Assembly (NCBI GenBank): GCA_002455255.1
Contig: DKKL01000002.1
Span: 4,302-37,054, forward strand
Origin: Candidatus Tepidiaquacellales bacterium UBA6667
GTDB taxonomy: Bacteria > Bacteroidota > Ignavibacteria > Tepidaquicellales > Tepidaquicellaceae
DNA: 32,753 nucleotides
Direction: 5' to 3'
Shown here: piece after piece, positions 6,516 to 18,200 of the stretch
How positions within the stretch are numbered: the first letter of the stretch is position 1
Layout: every line of letters begins with the position of its first letter
Notes under the pieces: generated by a model
Seen by the model: the letters and a program-made list of their open reading frames with translations, nothing else
The model's database searches: none
What the model was told of the DNA's origin: nothing
Made by a program: the position numbers and the translations under genes

Positions 6516-6672
6516 CTATTAAAATCCAAATGAAACTTTTTTCACAGAACCCATCTTCTTTATTCAGTCTGTAATCATTGATTTTTACTACAATCTTTTG
6601 CATATTCGCTGATAAATAATATAATTAGGCAATTCCTTTCTTTGGAATTTTTTATTAACTAAATTTTACACG

Positions 6673-6996
6673 ATGAAAATTACAATAACTTCTCGACACT
6701 TCAAAGCGCACGAAACTCTCACCGCAGAAATTGAATCAAAACTAAATGAACTTTCAAAATATAATGAAGAAATTTTACATGCTGATGTAATTTTATCTTA
6801 TGAAAAACCTACTCACAGCATTAAAATTTCTGAAATTCTCCTTAAACTTAAAGATAAACTTATAACTGCTAAAGAAGAAGATGATGACTTTTCTAAATCG
6901 TTTGATAAAACTCTTGCAAAAATTGAAACTCAGTTATTAAAACATAAAGATAAAATAAATTCAAGAAAACACGAAGCTCAAAAATCTTCGGATTAA
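6673..6996 (+). CDS. hpf: Ribosome hibernation-promoting factor (HPF/RaiA family)
   Basis: The 107-residue product matches the short-form HPF/YfiA fold: an opening strand M-K-I-T-I-T-S-R-H-F, helix 1 (about 15-30), three strands with D-V-I-L-S-Y-E around 38-45, and a C-terminal helix (about 73-95) ending in a charged tail. The long-form C-terminal dimerisation domain is absent. HPF binds the 30S decoding centre and inactivates ribosomes under stress or stationary phase. The ATG at 6673 is the natural start. hprK begins 12 bp after its stop, so the two are very likely one transcript. The pairing of hpf with hprK is a recurring arrangement in bacteria, perhaps reflecting a link between energy state and translation. 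Confidence 0.88.
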   Translation: MKITITSRHFKAHETLTAEIESKLNELSKYNEEILHADVILSYEKPTHSIKISEILLKLKDKLITAKEEDDDFSKSFDKTLAKIETQLLKHKDKINSRKHEAQKSSD

Positions 6997-7008
6997 TTAT
7001 AACTATAA

Positions 7009-8049
7009 ATGTCAGATCGTTTTTCTAACCTAAAAGAAATTAAAAAAGAATCTATCTCTGTTGATTTTTTTTATGAGTCTTGTAAAGAAAGATTCCGTTT
7101 GCACAAAGTTTCGCAAAATAAAATCTCTCCTGATAAACTCATTACGGATAAAGATATTCACAGACCGGGTCTCGCTTTGGCAGGTTATATTGATTTATTC
7201 ACCTATAAAAGAATTCAGGTCTTTGGTAATACGGAAATCAGATACCTAAATTCTATTTCTGACGAAGACAGAAAAAATACTCTTGAAAAATTTTTCACTC
7301 ATGATATCCCTTGCATCATTGTTACTAATGAAAATGAAATCCCAAAAGAACTGATGATGTTAGCCGATAAAACTAATACTCCGGTTTTAAGAACTAACAT
7401 TTCTACTACTCGTGCCGCATATTTAATCAGTGATTTCCTTGATGATCAGTTTTCTGTTCAGATTATCATTCATGGTTCTTTTGTTGATGTTTATGGTATA
7501 GGTCTAATGTTCACCGGAAAATCCGGCATAGGAAAAAGCGAAATCACTCTCGACCTTATCGAAAGAGGTCATCGTCTCGTTGCTGATGATGTTGTCGTTG
7601 TTTCCAAAAAAGCAGAAAGTGTCCTGATGGGTTCAGGTACTAACCTCGTAAAACATTTTATGGAAGTTCGTGGGCTCGGTATCATTGATATAAAATCAAT
7701 TTTTGGAATTCGTGCCATTCGTTTCCAAAAAAGAGTTGAGGTAATTGTTGAACTTCTAAACTGGGATCCCTCCAGAGAATATGACAGGACTGGTCTCGAT
7801 ACTAAAAAAGTAAACTTACTCGGCGTCGATGTTGAATTAATCCGTTTGCCTATTTTTCCGGGTAAGAATATTACTGTAATTGCAGAAGTTATTGCTTTAA
7901 ACTATCTTTGCAAACACTATGGTTATAATCCGGCAGAAGAGTTTAATAAAAAACTTACTGAAGAGATTAATAAAAAATCTGAAACTAACGGTCCTGATAA
8001 AGCTACTTATGACAGAACTATTGAATACTTTGAACATGATTTTGAATAA
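7009..8049 (+). CDS. hprK: HPr kinase/phosphorylase
   Basis: The 346-residue enzyme phosphorylates and dephosphorylates HPr, or an HPr-like protein, on a serine using ATP or PPi. The P-loop is G170-K-S-G-I-G-K-S177, preceded by the conserved H-G-S-F-V-D-V-Y-G-I-G strand (155-165). R-L-V-A-D-D-V-V (189-196) supplies the metal-binding aspartates. E219-V-R-G-L-G-I-I-D227 is the HPrK signature. The N-terminal domain (about 1-140) is typical for the full-length form. No HPr or PTS enzyme is encoded in the window; many bacteria of this group have HprK without a sugar-transporting PTS. It follows hpf by 12 bp and precedes the peptide transporter by 79 bp. Confidence 0.93.
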   Translation: MSDRFSNLKEIKKESISVDFFYESCKERFRLHKVSQNKISPDKLITDKDIHRPGLALAGYIDLFTYKRIQVFGNTEIRYLNSISDEDRKNTLEKFFTHDIPCIIVTNENEIPKELMMLADKTNTPVLRTNISTTRAAYLISDFLDDQFSVQIIIHGSFVDVYGIGLMFTGKSGIGKSEITLDLIERGHRLVADDVVVVSKKAESVLMGSGTNLVKHFMEVRGLGIIDIKSIFGIRAIRFQKRVEVIVELLNWDPSREYDRTGLDTKKVNLLGVDVELIRLPIFPGKNITVIAEVIALNYLCKHYGYNPAEEFNKKLTEEINKKSETNGPDKATYDRTIEYFEHDFE

Positions 8050-8128
8050 ATTTTTGTTCTTAATAAATACCCGGAATTGCAGATTTTTTGAATTTGCAAA
8101 ATTATATATAATTAAATATTAAATCTTT

Positions 8129-9928
8129 ATGAAGAAATTTGGTTTATTCTTTGTAATAATACTTTCCCTCACTGTTCTTTTCACAATCGCCGGCGGAAGA
8201 AAGAAAAAACCGGTAATGGAAAATAACGTCAGCTCTATTCTAACTCCTCTGCAAGAACCTGATATAGTAGATGCGGTTCAAGGTGACTGGGTTATTAAGC
8301 AGGAAATGAGTGATGCTGAAAAACTTAACCCTGTTGTTACTAACGATGCTACTGCTGACGAAATTATTTCATATTACCTTTTTGAAAAACTTCTCAGCCA
8401 GGACAGAATCACTTATGAACTTGTTCCGGAAATCGCAAAAGATCTTCCCGTCCTCAGCGAAGACCACCTTACTTACACTTTTGATATTAAGGAAAATGTA
8501 AAATTCTCTGATGGCTCTCCTCTAACAGGTGAAGATATTATTTTCACTTTCAAAGCAATTAAAAATCCTTTCACTGATGCTCAGGCATTGAGAAATTATT
8601 TTGTTGATTTAGAAAGGGTTGAACTCGTTGACGGTAATAAATTCAAGGTTAGATTCGTTTTCAAACAACCTTACTTCAGAGCTATTTATGCCGTTGGTGA
8701 TATTAAAATTGTGCCTAAAAAAATTCTTGACCCAGAAAATTTAAATGATAAAATTTCATTTGAAATGATTAATAATTCCTACACCAATTTAGATCCGGCA
8801 AATTATCCCGATATGAAAAAATTTGCTGATTTTCTAAATTCTCAGGAAGTATCAAGATCACCTAAATATGTTGTCGGCTCCGGTCCTTATAAACTCGAAA
8901 GCTGGACTACCGGTCAGCAAATTGTTCTTATCAGAAATGATAATTGGTGGAATAAAGATGAAAAAGCATATCCTAAAAAAATTGTTTTTAAAACTATTAC
9001 TGACCAAAACGCCGCAATCGTTTCGGCTAAGAATAATGAAATTGATTTGATGTATGTAGTTCAGCCGGTGGATTTTGTTGAAAATGTTAAAGAACCTGAA
9101 AAATTTGGACTTAAAAAAGCCCTCGTTTTAGAACCTGTCTATTCTTATATAGGTTGGAATAATGAAACTCCATATTTCAGTGACCCCAAAGTGAGAATGG
9201 CTATGAGCTATGCAATTGACCGTGCCTCTATTATTGAAAAAATATTTTATGGAATGGCTGTCCCTATTCAGTCTCATGTTTTTTATAAAAGTGAATATTA
9301 CGATTCTACTCTCCCCATAATCCCATTTGATCTTGAAAAATCAAAACAACTTCTTAGTGAAGCAGGATGGAAAGATACTGACGGCGACGGAATTCTCGAT
9401 AAAATGATTGATGGAAAAAAAGTTGATTTCAAATTTATGTTTACTAATAATAATAACCCTACAAGAAGAAAAATAGCCCTGATTATTATTGATGCTCTCA
9501 AACAAATTGGTATCTCCGCTGATATTCAGGATTATGAATGGTCCGTTTTTCTTGATAGAGTAAAAAGACATGAGTTTGACGCTGCTATTATGGCTTGGCA
9601 GCTCTCCACAGGTCCTGAAGACCCATATCAGATTTGGCATTCTTCTCAGTCTAAGGATAAAGGCAGCAATACGATTAGTTATAAAAACGAAAGAAGTGAT
9701 GAACTTATCGAATTGAATCGTGTCACTTTTGATGACAGTGTCAGAAAAATAATTTTAAAAGAATGGCAGGAAATTATTTATAAAGACCAACCTTATACTT
9801 TCCTTTGGACTCCTACCGGCAGATATTTGTATGCTGATAGGTTCAAAAATACACGATGGTATTCATATCCAAATTCTCCTTTGATGAAGGAATGGTGGAC
9901 ACCAACAACTTTAGCTCGTTATAATTAA
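8129..9928 (+). CDS. ABC transporter substrate-binding protein, peptide type (SBP_bac_5)
   Basis: The 599-residue protein is the periplasmic ligand-binding part of an oligopeptide/dipeptide-type ABC importer. The SBP_bac_5 family pattern is clear, with Y-Y-L-F-E-K-L-L, then E-L-V-P-E-I-A-K, then K-E-N-V-K-F-S-D-G-S-P-L-T-G-E-D-I and the late Y-A-D-R-F-K-N-T-R-W region. A signal peptide (about 1-21) is present. Where a lipobox cysteine would be expected it reads T-I-A-G-G-R-K-K-K, with no Cys. The mature protein is therefore probably not lipid-anchored, unlike many relatives. The two permease genes follow after 11 and 5 bp. The ligand may be a peptide, but other compounds (for example nickel or opines) use this family, so substrate is uncertain. 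Confidence 0.88.
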   Translation: MKKFGLFFVIILSLTVLFTIAGGRKKKPVMENNVSSILTPLQEPDIVDAVQGDWVIKQEMSDAEKLNPVVTNDATADEIISYYLFEKLLSQDRITYELVPEIAKDLPVLSEDHLTYTFDIKENVKFSDGSPLTGEDIIFTFKAIKNPFTDAQALRNYFVDLERVELVDGNKFKVRFVFKQPYFRAIYAVGDIKIVPKKILDPENLNDKISFEMINNSYTNLDPANYPDMKKFADFLNSQEVSRSPKYVVGSGPYKLESWTTGQQIVLIRNDNWWNKDEKAYPKKIVFKTITDQNAAIVSAKNNEIDLMYVVQPVDFVENVKEPEKFGLKKALVLEPVYSYIGWNNETPYFSDPKVRMAMSYAIDRASIIEKIFYGMAVPIQSHVFYKSEYYDSTLPIIPFDLEKSKQLLSEAGWKDTDGDGILDKMIDGKKVDFKFMFTNNNNPTRRKIALIIIDALKQIGISADIQDYEWSVFLDRVKRHEFDAAIMAWQLSTGPEDPYQIWHSSQSKDKGSNTISYKNERSDELIELNRVTFDDSVRKIILKEWQEIIYKDQPYTFLWTPTGRYLYADRFKNTRWYSYPNSPLMKEWWTPTTLARYN

Positions 9929-9939
9929 ATTAAAACAGA

Positions 9940-10956
9940 ATGATTGAATATATAATTAAACGGCTTTTAATATTTATTCCAACATTATTCGTAATCACTG
10001 TTATTACGTTTACAATCTGCAGAATGGCACCGGGTGATCCTACAGAAATGAAAATAGGAGGAACTCAGGAGGCAATGAAAACAGATGCAAAAAATCAAAT
10101 TTCCGAAACCACTAAAGAATATTACAGAAAAAAATTCGGTTTGGATAAACCTATTTGGCAGCAATATTTTATCTGGATAGGGAATATGTTGCAAGGGGAT
10201 TTTGGTAATTCATTCAAAGATGACAGACCTGTTATCAGCAAAATTTTGGAAAGATTACCCATTACTATTACTATTAATCTTTTATCTTTTTTTCTTATTT
10301 ATTCCATTGCCATCCCTATCGGAATTTATTCCGCTGCTAAGCAATACTCTTTTTGGGATAGAACTTCAACAGTTTTCCTTTTTGTTTTATATTCTCTCCC
10401 TAACTTCTGGATTGGTACTCTCGCAATTGTGTTTCTTTGTAATGTAGAATATTTTAAAATTTTTCCTGCTGCCGGTATTCAGTCTTTAAATTATGAAACG
10501 CTTTCTTTCTTCGGTAAAATTCTCGATAGGGCTCACCATCTGATTTTACCTGTTATAATCTCCAGTGTTACAGCTCTCGCTTTCCTTTCTCGTCAAATGA
10601 GAAGTTCTATGCTCGAGGTTATCAGACAAGATTACATAAGGACTGCCCGTGCAAAAGGTCTTGAAGAGAAAAAAGTAATTATGAAGCATGCTCTAAGAAA
10701 TTCATTAATCCCGATTATCACAATTTTTGGTGGACTTCTTCCTGCTATGGTTGGTGGCTCCATTATCATTGAGTATATTTTTACGATTCCCGGAATGGGT
10801 CAGTTGTTCTATCAGGCAATTCTTGATAGAGATTATCCGCTTATCATGGCTGAACTTTTCCTTATTGCTGTTTTAACTGTTATAGGTGTTTTAATTGTAG
10901 ATATTATTTACTCTATTATTGATCCGAGAATATCTTTTACAAAAAAATCAACTTAA
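9940..10956 (+). CDS. dppB: ABC transporter permease, DppB/OppB family
   Basis: The 338-residue inner-membrane protein has about six membrane segments. The first lies at residues about 9-29, just before R-M-A-P-G-D-P, a hallmark of the DppB/OppB branch. The cytoplasmic EAA loop that docks with the ATPase lies at about 228-257 (D-Y-I-R-T-A-R-A-K-G-L ... H-A-L-R-N-S-L-I-P). Its family length is normal. It sits between the substrate-binding protein and the second permease, 11 and 5 bp apart, so the three are co-transcribed. The ATPase genes that such transporters need are not in the window. The symbol is by family resemblance; the substrate is not shown. Confidence 0.9.
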   Translation: MIEYIIKRLLIFIPTLFVITVITFTICRMAPGDPTEMKIGGTQEAMKTDAKNQISETTKEYYRKKFGLDKPIWQQYFIWIGNMLQGDFGNSFKDDRPVISKILERLPITITINLLSFFLIYSIAIPIGIYSAAKQYSFWDRTSTVFLFVLYSLPNFWIGTLAIVFLCNVEYFKIFPAAGIQSLNYETLSFFGKILDRAHHLILPVIISSVTALAFLSRQMRSSMLEVIRQDYIRTARAKGLEEKKVIMKHALRNSLIPIITIFGGLLPAMVGGSIIIEYIFTIPGMGQLFYQAILDRDYPLIMAELFLIAVLTVIGVLIVDIIYSIIDPRISFTKKST

Positions 10957-10961
10957 TTTTT

Positions 10962-12104
10962 ATGTCAAATAATCCAATAGATCAATTTCCTGATAAAGAA
11001 CCTGAAATTTCGGTTGTAAATTCACAGATAATCGAAACTAATGATCCGGTAAATCCTGAATTATCAAAAGATCAAATTGAAAGCAGATCAAAAGTAGGTG
11101 AGTCTTACTGGTCTTTTGTTAAACACCAGTTCTCTAAAAACAAACTTGCGATGATATCTCTTAATATCGTTATGGTTTTTATATATCTTGCTGTTTTCGC
11201 AGATTTTCTTGCTTACAATAAACCTCTTTTTGTTAAATATGAAGGCAATTCTTATTTTCCGGTTATAAACGATTATCTGCAAGGTGTCGGGATTAACGCA
11301 TGGCCTGAAAATTTAAAATTTGTAAATTGGAAATCTCTTGACGACAAAAATCTTTTAGAATATGTAATTTGGCCCGCCGTTCCTTATGCAGCAAATGAAA
11401 CTGATTTATCATCAACTCTCGCAAAACCAGGGGGTGATCACTATCTCGGTACGGATGCAACGGGCAGGGATTTACTCGCAGGTTTAATTCACGGCTCAAG
11501 AATTTCATTATCGGTAGGTTTCATTGCCGCCGGTATTGCTCTTCTCATTGGAATTTTTCTTGGTTCACTTGCAGGATTTTATGGAGGAACGGTTGATATC
11601 CTCATTATGCGACTTGTTGAAATTTTTATGACATTGCCCACCTTTTTCTTAATTATAACTATTGTTGCAATTTATGGGTCAAGTATTTGGTTTGTTATGG
11701 CTGCAATTGGTATAACAAGTTGGACGGGTGATGCTAAGCTCGTCAGAGGGGAAGTGCTTAAAGTTAAAAATCTTGAATATGTAACCGCTGCCAACTCAAT
11801 GGGTTTTTCAAATCTTAGAATTATTTTCCGGCATGTCTTGCCAAATGCTATATCTCCAGTTCTTGTTTCCGGTGCATTCGCTATCGCCGGTGCTATCCTT
11901 GCAGAAGCAGCACTTAGCTTTTTAGGTTTTGGTGTTAAAGCAACAACAGTAACTTGGGGTTCATTGATTAACGAAGCAAGACAGGCATCAAACGCTTGGT
12001 GGTTAGCAATTTTTCCGGGTTTAATGATTTTCTTAAGTGTCGTATCTTACAATCTTATCGGTGAAGGTCTCCGCGATGCCCTTGACCCAAGATTACGGGA
12101 TTAA
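10962..12104 (+). CDS. dppC: ABC transporter permease, DppC/OppC family
   Basis: The 380-residue partner of DppB has a hydrophilic N-terminal tail of about 60 residues, a first membrane segment at about 63-83 and a long periplasmic loop (about 85-175). It continues with the family-typical Y-L-G-T-D-A-T-G-R-D and five further membrane segments. The EAA loop is at about 268-299 (L-E-Y-V-T-A-A-N-S-M-G ... H-V-L-P-N-A). The end S-Y-N-L-I-G-E-G-L-R-D-A-L-D-P-R-L is characteristic. The transporter run ends here; no dppD or dppF follows, so the ATPases must be elsewhere. The next gene is an unrelated RHS protein with its own promoter. Confidence 0.92.
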   Translation: MSNNPIDQFPDKEPEISVVNSQIIETNDPVNPELSKDQIESRSKVGESYWSFVKHQFSKNKLAMISLNIVMVFIYLAVFADFLAYNKPLFVKYEGNSYFPVINDYLQGVGINAWPENLKFVNWKSLDDKNLLEYVIWPAVPYAANETDLSSTLAKPGGDHYLGTDATGRDLLAGLIHGSRISLSVGFIAAGIALLIGIFLGSLAGFYGGTVDILIMRLVEIFMTLPTFFLIITIVAIYGSSIWFVMAAIGITSWTGDAKLVRGEVLKVKNLEYVTAANSMGFSNLRIIFRHVLPNAISPVLVSGAFAIAGAILAEAALSFLGFGVKATTVTWGSLINEARQASNAWWLAIFPGLMIFLSVVSYNLIGEGLRDALDPRLRD

Positions 12105-12125
12105 AAAAACTATTTGGGAAAAAGT

Positions 12126-12141
12126 TAAAATTGCAATTTTA
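12126..12141. promoter_or_regulatory. 16-bp perfect palindrome between dppC and the RHS gene
   Basis: TAAAATTGCAATTTTA is perfectly symmetric. It is followed by ATTCTTATAGAAT and a short T-rich run. It may be part of a weak terminator for the transporter run or an operator for the RHS promoter 24 bp downstream. There is too little sequence to choose. Confidence 0.35.
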
Positions 12142-12164
12142 ATTCTTATAGAATAAATTTTTTC

Positions 12165-12195
12165 TTGACATAAAAATTTAATTGTATTAATTTTG
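12165..12195 (+). promoter_or_regulatory. Bacteroidota-type promoter of the RHS gene
   Basis: TTG at 12165 (in TTGACA) and TAATTTTG at 12188-12195 match the -33 TTG / -7 TAnnTTTG promoter, with 20 nt between. The RHS start codon follows 32 nt downstream. The match is seen directly; activity is inferred. Confidence 0.6.
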
Positions 12196-12227
12196 AGCAA
12201 TCGTTCTATATTAACAATCTAAATATT

Positions 12228-15200
12228 ATGAAATCTATACTCTGCCTACTAATCTTTTTTTTATCAACTTTTACAAATTTAAATCATAGTTGTGCAAATT
12301 TAATTTCAAGTTTTTATGAAGTTAATTTTGATAGTACTGATGCTTTTCAAAATCCATCAATTTTTGGTGGAATTCAAGCGGATATGTTTAATGAGAGAGG
12401 TTATTATAACTCAAATTCATTTTCTGCTGAAGAAAGTCAAATTGTAAATGATTATAATGGAAATCTACAATTATCAATTCCAATGTATTTTTACAAACTA
12501 AATGGAGATTTAAATTTAAATATTTCTTTAAACTATAATGGATCTGTTGGTCATTCAACTTTAAATTGCGATGAAAATTTTTTAACAGGTCCCTATGATA
12601 TTCCGGTTACAAATATTAATACTCCGGAATTTATTATTAGCTTAAACGGTTGGGCAGTTCAAACCTCAAATTTTGAAATTGATTATTTAAGCAGAGCAAA
12701 TTATACTGGTCAAACAATTTCAGGCAGTGAAGTTTCAATGTTAACAAATGGATATCATATAACAAGTAAAATGTCTAATCCAAGCACTCTAAGTAGAGAT
12801 CAAATATCTTTATTAAGAGGTGACGGTTCAGTATTGACTTTGGAAAACATAGAATCCAGTAGTTATGAATTTATTGGTGAATATTATTCGACAGAAAGAG
12901 GCAATTATACACGTGGTTTTGTTAAAGAAATCCCAGGATCTAATTCGTCAACCCCAGATAGAGTTAAAAGAAGAACATTAGAACTACATCAAGGGGATGG
13001 CTTAATCTATTATTTCCAGGAAGAATATGTTTATTATATTGATTATGATGAACAAGATCATATTGATAAACCCTATTTATTAAATAGACCAAAATGTTTT
13101 TACCTAAATAAAATAACAGACAGATTTGGGAATTATATTGAATTAATTTATAAACGAATTGATAAACAAGGTAGAGCAAAATTTACAAATATTAGAACAT
13201 CAACTTTCCCGACAAATATAGCCGGAGTTTATGATTTTAATTTTAATTATAACTTTTCATCTACAATATCCACTTTAGATATTTCGGGAACAGGGAGAGG
13301 TGATTTTGGAATTAAATTAACTGGAACTGAAATGAATTCTACCAAAAATCATTTGACTTATATCAATGAAATTATTACACCGGAAAATAAATCAATTTAT
13401 TTTACTAATTCATCTTATCCCAGAAAATTTAATAATGCACGATATAATCTAGCTGGTTTAGGTTCAATCAATATAGATTTTTCTAATTCTAACAATCCGC
13501 TTAAAAGAATTTCAAGAGTTGAAAATTTTAATAAAGGTAAAACAGTATATTTCTATAATGGTAATAATGAATTAAACACTGTTAACTTAGATTATTTAAA
13601 CTCGGGTTCAATTGCAGTAAAAGGAAATCTAAATTTTTATGGTCAAGGAAGAGATCCATTCTATGTTAATATGTTAGATTCAATTTATTATATTGACAAA
13701 AACACAAATGATCGTTATAAAGCGGATAATTACAAATATCAATGGATTAGAACATCAGCTGAACCATATGAACAAGATCCAATTGATGAAACAGATTTTT
13801 ATTCAGCTACCAAAACAGTTAGTCCAAATTCATCTCAACCATTAGTCTCTAATATCAATAATTCAATTACATATTATAGCAGCATAAAAAGATATAAAAT
13901 TTTTAAATATTATTATAATGCTTTGAATTTAGGAACAAGAAATTACCCTGGTTATACTAAATTATATCATGAAAAGGATTCAACCTCTGATGGAATAACT
14001 AATACAAAAGATTACTTTTATGAAATTGGAACACCTACTGTTTATCAAAATACTGGGCATGTCTATAGATATGCAAGTTTTTTGGATACATTAATTACAA
14101 ATACAATCATAACATTAAATAATGAAACTTCTATTTCAAATGATAGATTCAAATATACATTTAATGAAAATTTTCCAATTTATTCATTTAATGTTATAAA
14201 CCCAATTAAAGAATTAATTGCTACTGATAATTACGGTTTATCATCAAAAACCAATTTTAAGATATTTAATGATACTTCATTATTCTGGATTGGAGGAAGG
14301 GGATCTACTGATCCATACTCAAAAAGAGATACAAGTGTTTTTTATAAGATTTCTGTTCCTGAAGTAATTACTAAATATAAACAAATAAATCAAATTTTAG
14401 AAAAAACTGAAAATACTTTTATAGAAGATGAACATTCTAATTTAGGTTATATAGCTCAAATATTAGAAACAAAACATAGTTATTATAATTCAAATGATTA
14501 TCAAGAAATAAATTTTAATTATTTAAAAAATGATACTCTAGGTGCATTTTTATACGGATTTTTACGTCCAGGGGTCGAAGGTAACTTAAAATCACAGACT
14601 GATCCGAATGGTAACCTAACTAATTTTTCGTATTTGTTATTGCATAATCCTACTTCTGGAATTACTCCAATTCAACATGATTACTTTGATGCTATTATTG
14701 AAAACCTTGATGATTATTACTTAAATATTCCATCACTTTCATATTATAAAGCTTTTTATAATGGTATTACTGGTTCTAATTCTTGGCTTTTTGATGGTAG
14801 AATGCCTATCAAAACCGAAAAATTTTCGAGTTCCGGAAATTCTGTTTCTCAATACTCAACTTATGATAGAGCAGGAAATATTCTTATGACAGTTGATCCT
14901 AATATGTTTATTAGCGAAGCGAATTATGAAAAATTATTGCGAATAAATAATGTTGTTTTACCTTATGATTTTAATTCTCAAACCATGTTTAGAGATTCTA
15001 TCTTGGATACGCTTTATGGTGAGATTAGTAAAATTTTATACTGTGATACAATGGGATTTAAAGACTTTCTAAATAGTGAAGAATATCCGGATATGTTCAT
15101 AAATGATCCTTACTATTTAAGTTATGATCTTTCAGAAACCTCTGGTCCGATTTTAAAATTATTAAAATCATATGAATCAAACGATTCTGTTGTTATAACT

Positions 15201-18200
15201 CAAAAAACTCTTCCTGTATTAAGCTTTGGAGAATTTCCAGAAATTAATAATATTGTTGAAATTGATTCTGCTTTTATTGAATTTTCTCCTGCATTCTTAA
15301 AACCTTTGGTTAACGGGTCTGACCATCGTTCCCTTTATAATTTAAAATTAGTAACGTTAGATAATCTTAATTTCAATTCGAATACTGAAGGGCAAAGATT
15401 TACTGGAACAATTGATCTTTCGGAATTTGGAGATAAACAATTTATAAATATTAATGCTTCAGAATCAGAATCAATCATCACAGATCATTCTATTGCAAAT
15501 CAAGTATATAATCAAAGTCAAAATAAATTTGATATAAAAGATTTATTGGAATATCATATCCTTCAAAACGATAAACCCTTAAAAGGTATAATGATTGATA
15601 TTTTACCCTCTGATTCAACTTTTTTTGGATCAGCAGAATTTGAAATGAATTTAAGTGAATCTATTGCTTCAGCTGAAAGTATTGATGGTATTTATTATAA
15701 AAATTGGAGGAATTATGCGAGCCCTAGAATATTAATTTATGCAAAAACCAAAGTAATTACAGAAAGAATTGAAAATAATTATTCAGAATCTACGCTGAAA
15801 TATGAATATGAAGATGAATCTAATTTAGTGAGGACTTTAAAAAATCTTGACAATGGTTCTACTCAATCTCGACGGGTTAAGTCTGAATTTCTTTTTAATG
15901 GATTTTATAAAAAAGTATCTACTAGAAATTATTATTCAAGTAATGATTATTATAAAGATACTTTAACATTTAATTATTTAGATCTAAATTCTTCTAAATC
16001 AGATTATTTGAATAATTCGACTATTTATTCTTATGATAAATATGTTGGTGTTTCAAAATCATTTAACCCTGATAATTCATATTCATTAGTAAATAGCGGT
16101 TTTGTCAATGGTTTAACTAATTATTTTGGAACTATAAATGGTCCTATCTCGATACAAACTTTTATTGATGAAACTGGTAGAAAAAAAGATGTTTATTCTG
16201 ATTATCTTGGAAATGTATTACGAGAAATAAATTATGCTGAACATGACAGAGATCCGGAAGAATCTATTGATACAACAGATAATCCTGAAAATCTTATTAA
16301 ATTAATTACAGATTTTTCTTATGATGATCTTTATCGCATTGATAGTGTAAAAACTCCTGATTCAAAATTGATTATTTATAGCTATGATCATTATGGTAAT
16401 ATAAATAAAAGAATTACAGCTGATGCCGGGGTTGTTCAATTTGGCTATGATAAAAATGGAAATCTAAGATTTTCACAGGATGAAAACCAAAAAAATTCAG
16501 GCAATAACGTCTACACATTTAGAAATTATGATGGATTAAATCGATTATTAGGGTTAGGAGTTACTTCTCCAAATGGTGAACAACCTGATTGGCAAAATCT
16601 TATTTTTCAAAATGATTATGTCTCGGATAATTCACAAAATCCTTATGATAATCATTTAATAATTAATATTTATGATTCTCTTATCTCATCTAATTTCAGT
16701 TTTGTAAATATTCCTTCAGATTATTATTCAAATTTTAATTTTACCAAAGGTAGATTAGTTGCAACAGCTTATAGAACGAGTAAATCCAATCCATGGGGCT
16801 TTAAGTTTTATAGGTATGATGCGAGAGGTAGAATTATTAAATTTTGGAACAATATTATAGGTTTAGGAATTAAAACATCAGAATACAATTTTAATTCTGC
16901 AGATATGACAACTTATTTGACTTATCAACTTGGAAATTCAGATCAAAAACGATTCAGATATTATTTTGACAATTTAGAAAGATTAAGAGACTATTCTTTA
17001 CTTACTGGAACTTTAGTAGATCCACCTGAAAGTAATCTACTTTCGGATTATTTAAAACTTTTTGAATATACTTATAATGCAAATTCTCAGATTACTCAAA
17101 AAGAATATAAAGATAATTTAATCTTGATCAATTATAACTATAATTCAAGAAATTGGCTAACTTCTCAGACTTCGACAGACAGAATATTCGATTATACAAA
17201 TACTTATTTTGCAAATGGAAATATTAATACACAGTTTATAGACGGAAGTTATAAATATAATTTCGTCAATGCAGGTGCTTTGAATTTCAGCTTTACTTAT
17301 GACAAATCCAACAGTCTATTAAAAGTTGAAGAAAATCATCAGAGCGGTTCAACTTATCATCTAATCAATAACTTCGACAAAGATGGAAATATAAAATCAC
17401 TCAAAAGATTTGGTTCTGAAAATAATCTTGTAGATAATTTTGAATATTCTTACATTTCAGGTACAAATAAATTGCTGAAAGTGTCTGGAAATGAAAATCA
17501 ATATTCTTATGATGGGAATGGAAATATGATTTCTGATAATCTGAATAATCTTTCCTCAATTAAATATGACCATAGAAATTTAATAACTGAATTCAGAAAA
17601 GTAATCACAACTCCTTCAGACCCTCCAAGTTATGAAATTTATTTAACTGAGTTAAAGTATGATGATCGGGGAATGCGAATACGAAAAACCGAATATTTAT
17701 ATACCGGATTAGACTCCGAACCAATATTTAATGAAGATGCTCCAATTGGATGGACAGCATTAACTGATAATTTTTATGTAAGAGATGTTTCAGGTAATGA
17801 ATTGGCAATTTATAACAGTTCTACTATCAAACAATGGAATTTAAATGCTTTAGATAACGAAGGTTATCTCGATACAGATGGGTTGGATAGATTTTATATT
17901 AAGGATCATTTAGGAAGTATCAGAGTTGTCTTAAACCACGAGGGTCAGATTGTATCAGCTCAAGATTATGATGCTTGGGGTTTTCCATTACAGGACAGGC
18001 AATATGATACAGAGGATGAAATTTATAAATTCACAGGCAAAGAACGCGACCGAGAAAGTGGATATGATTATTTCGGAGCAAGATATTACGATTCCCGCAT
18101 AGGAAGATGGGGACAAGTAGAACCGCTCTTAGAAAAATATCTAAACTTCAGTCCTTATTGCTATGGTGTAAATAACCCAGTTATAATGAAAGATATTAAT

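Larger units (their letters stand above)
5735..6672. other. Non-coding repeat island upstream of hpf
   Basis: There is no gene in about 940 bp. The stretch holds copy B of the long direct repeat, three direct copies and one inverted partial copy of a 50-bp element (motif TTCGTGCAATTAGTT ... ATTCGTGGTGAAACATTTCTTA), two copies of a GC-rich hairpin, and two purine/pyrimidine-asymmetric GTCCCCC ... GGGGGAGG elements. These are listed separately. The last 150 bp before hpf are plain AT-rich sequence with a 6-bp hairpin (AATTCC 6631-6636 / GGAATT 6644-6649). Confidence 0.7.

Noticed and set aside
9298..9640. Minus-strand frames inside the substrate-binding protein gene
   Set aside because: They are shadows of a well-supported gene on the other strand.
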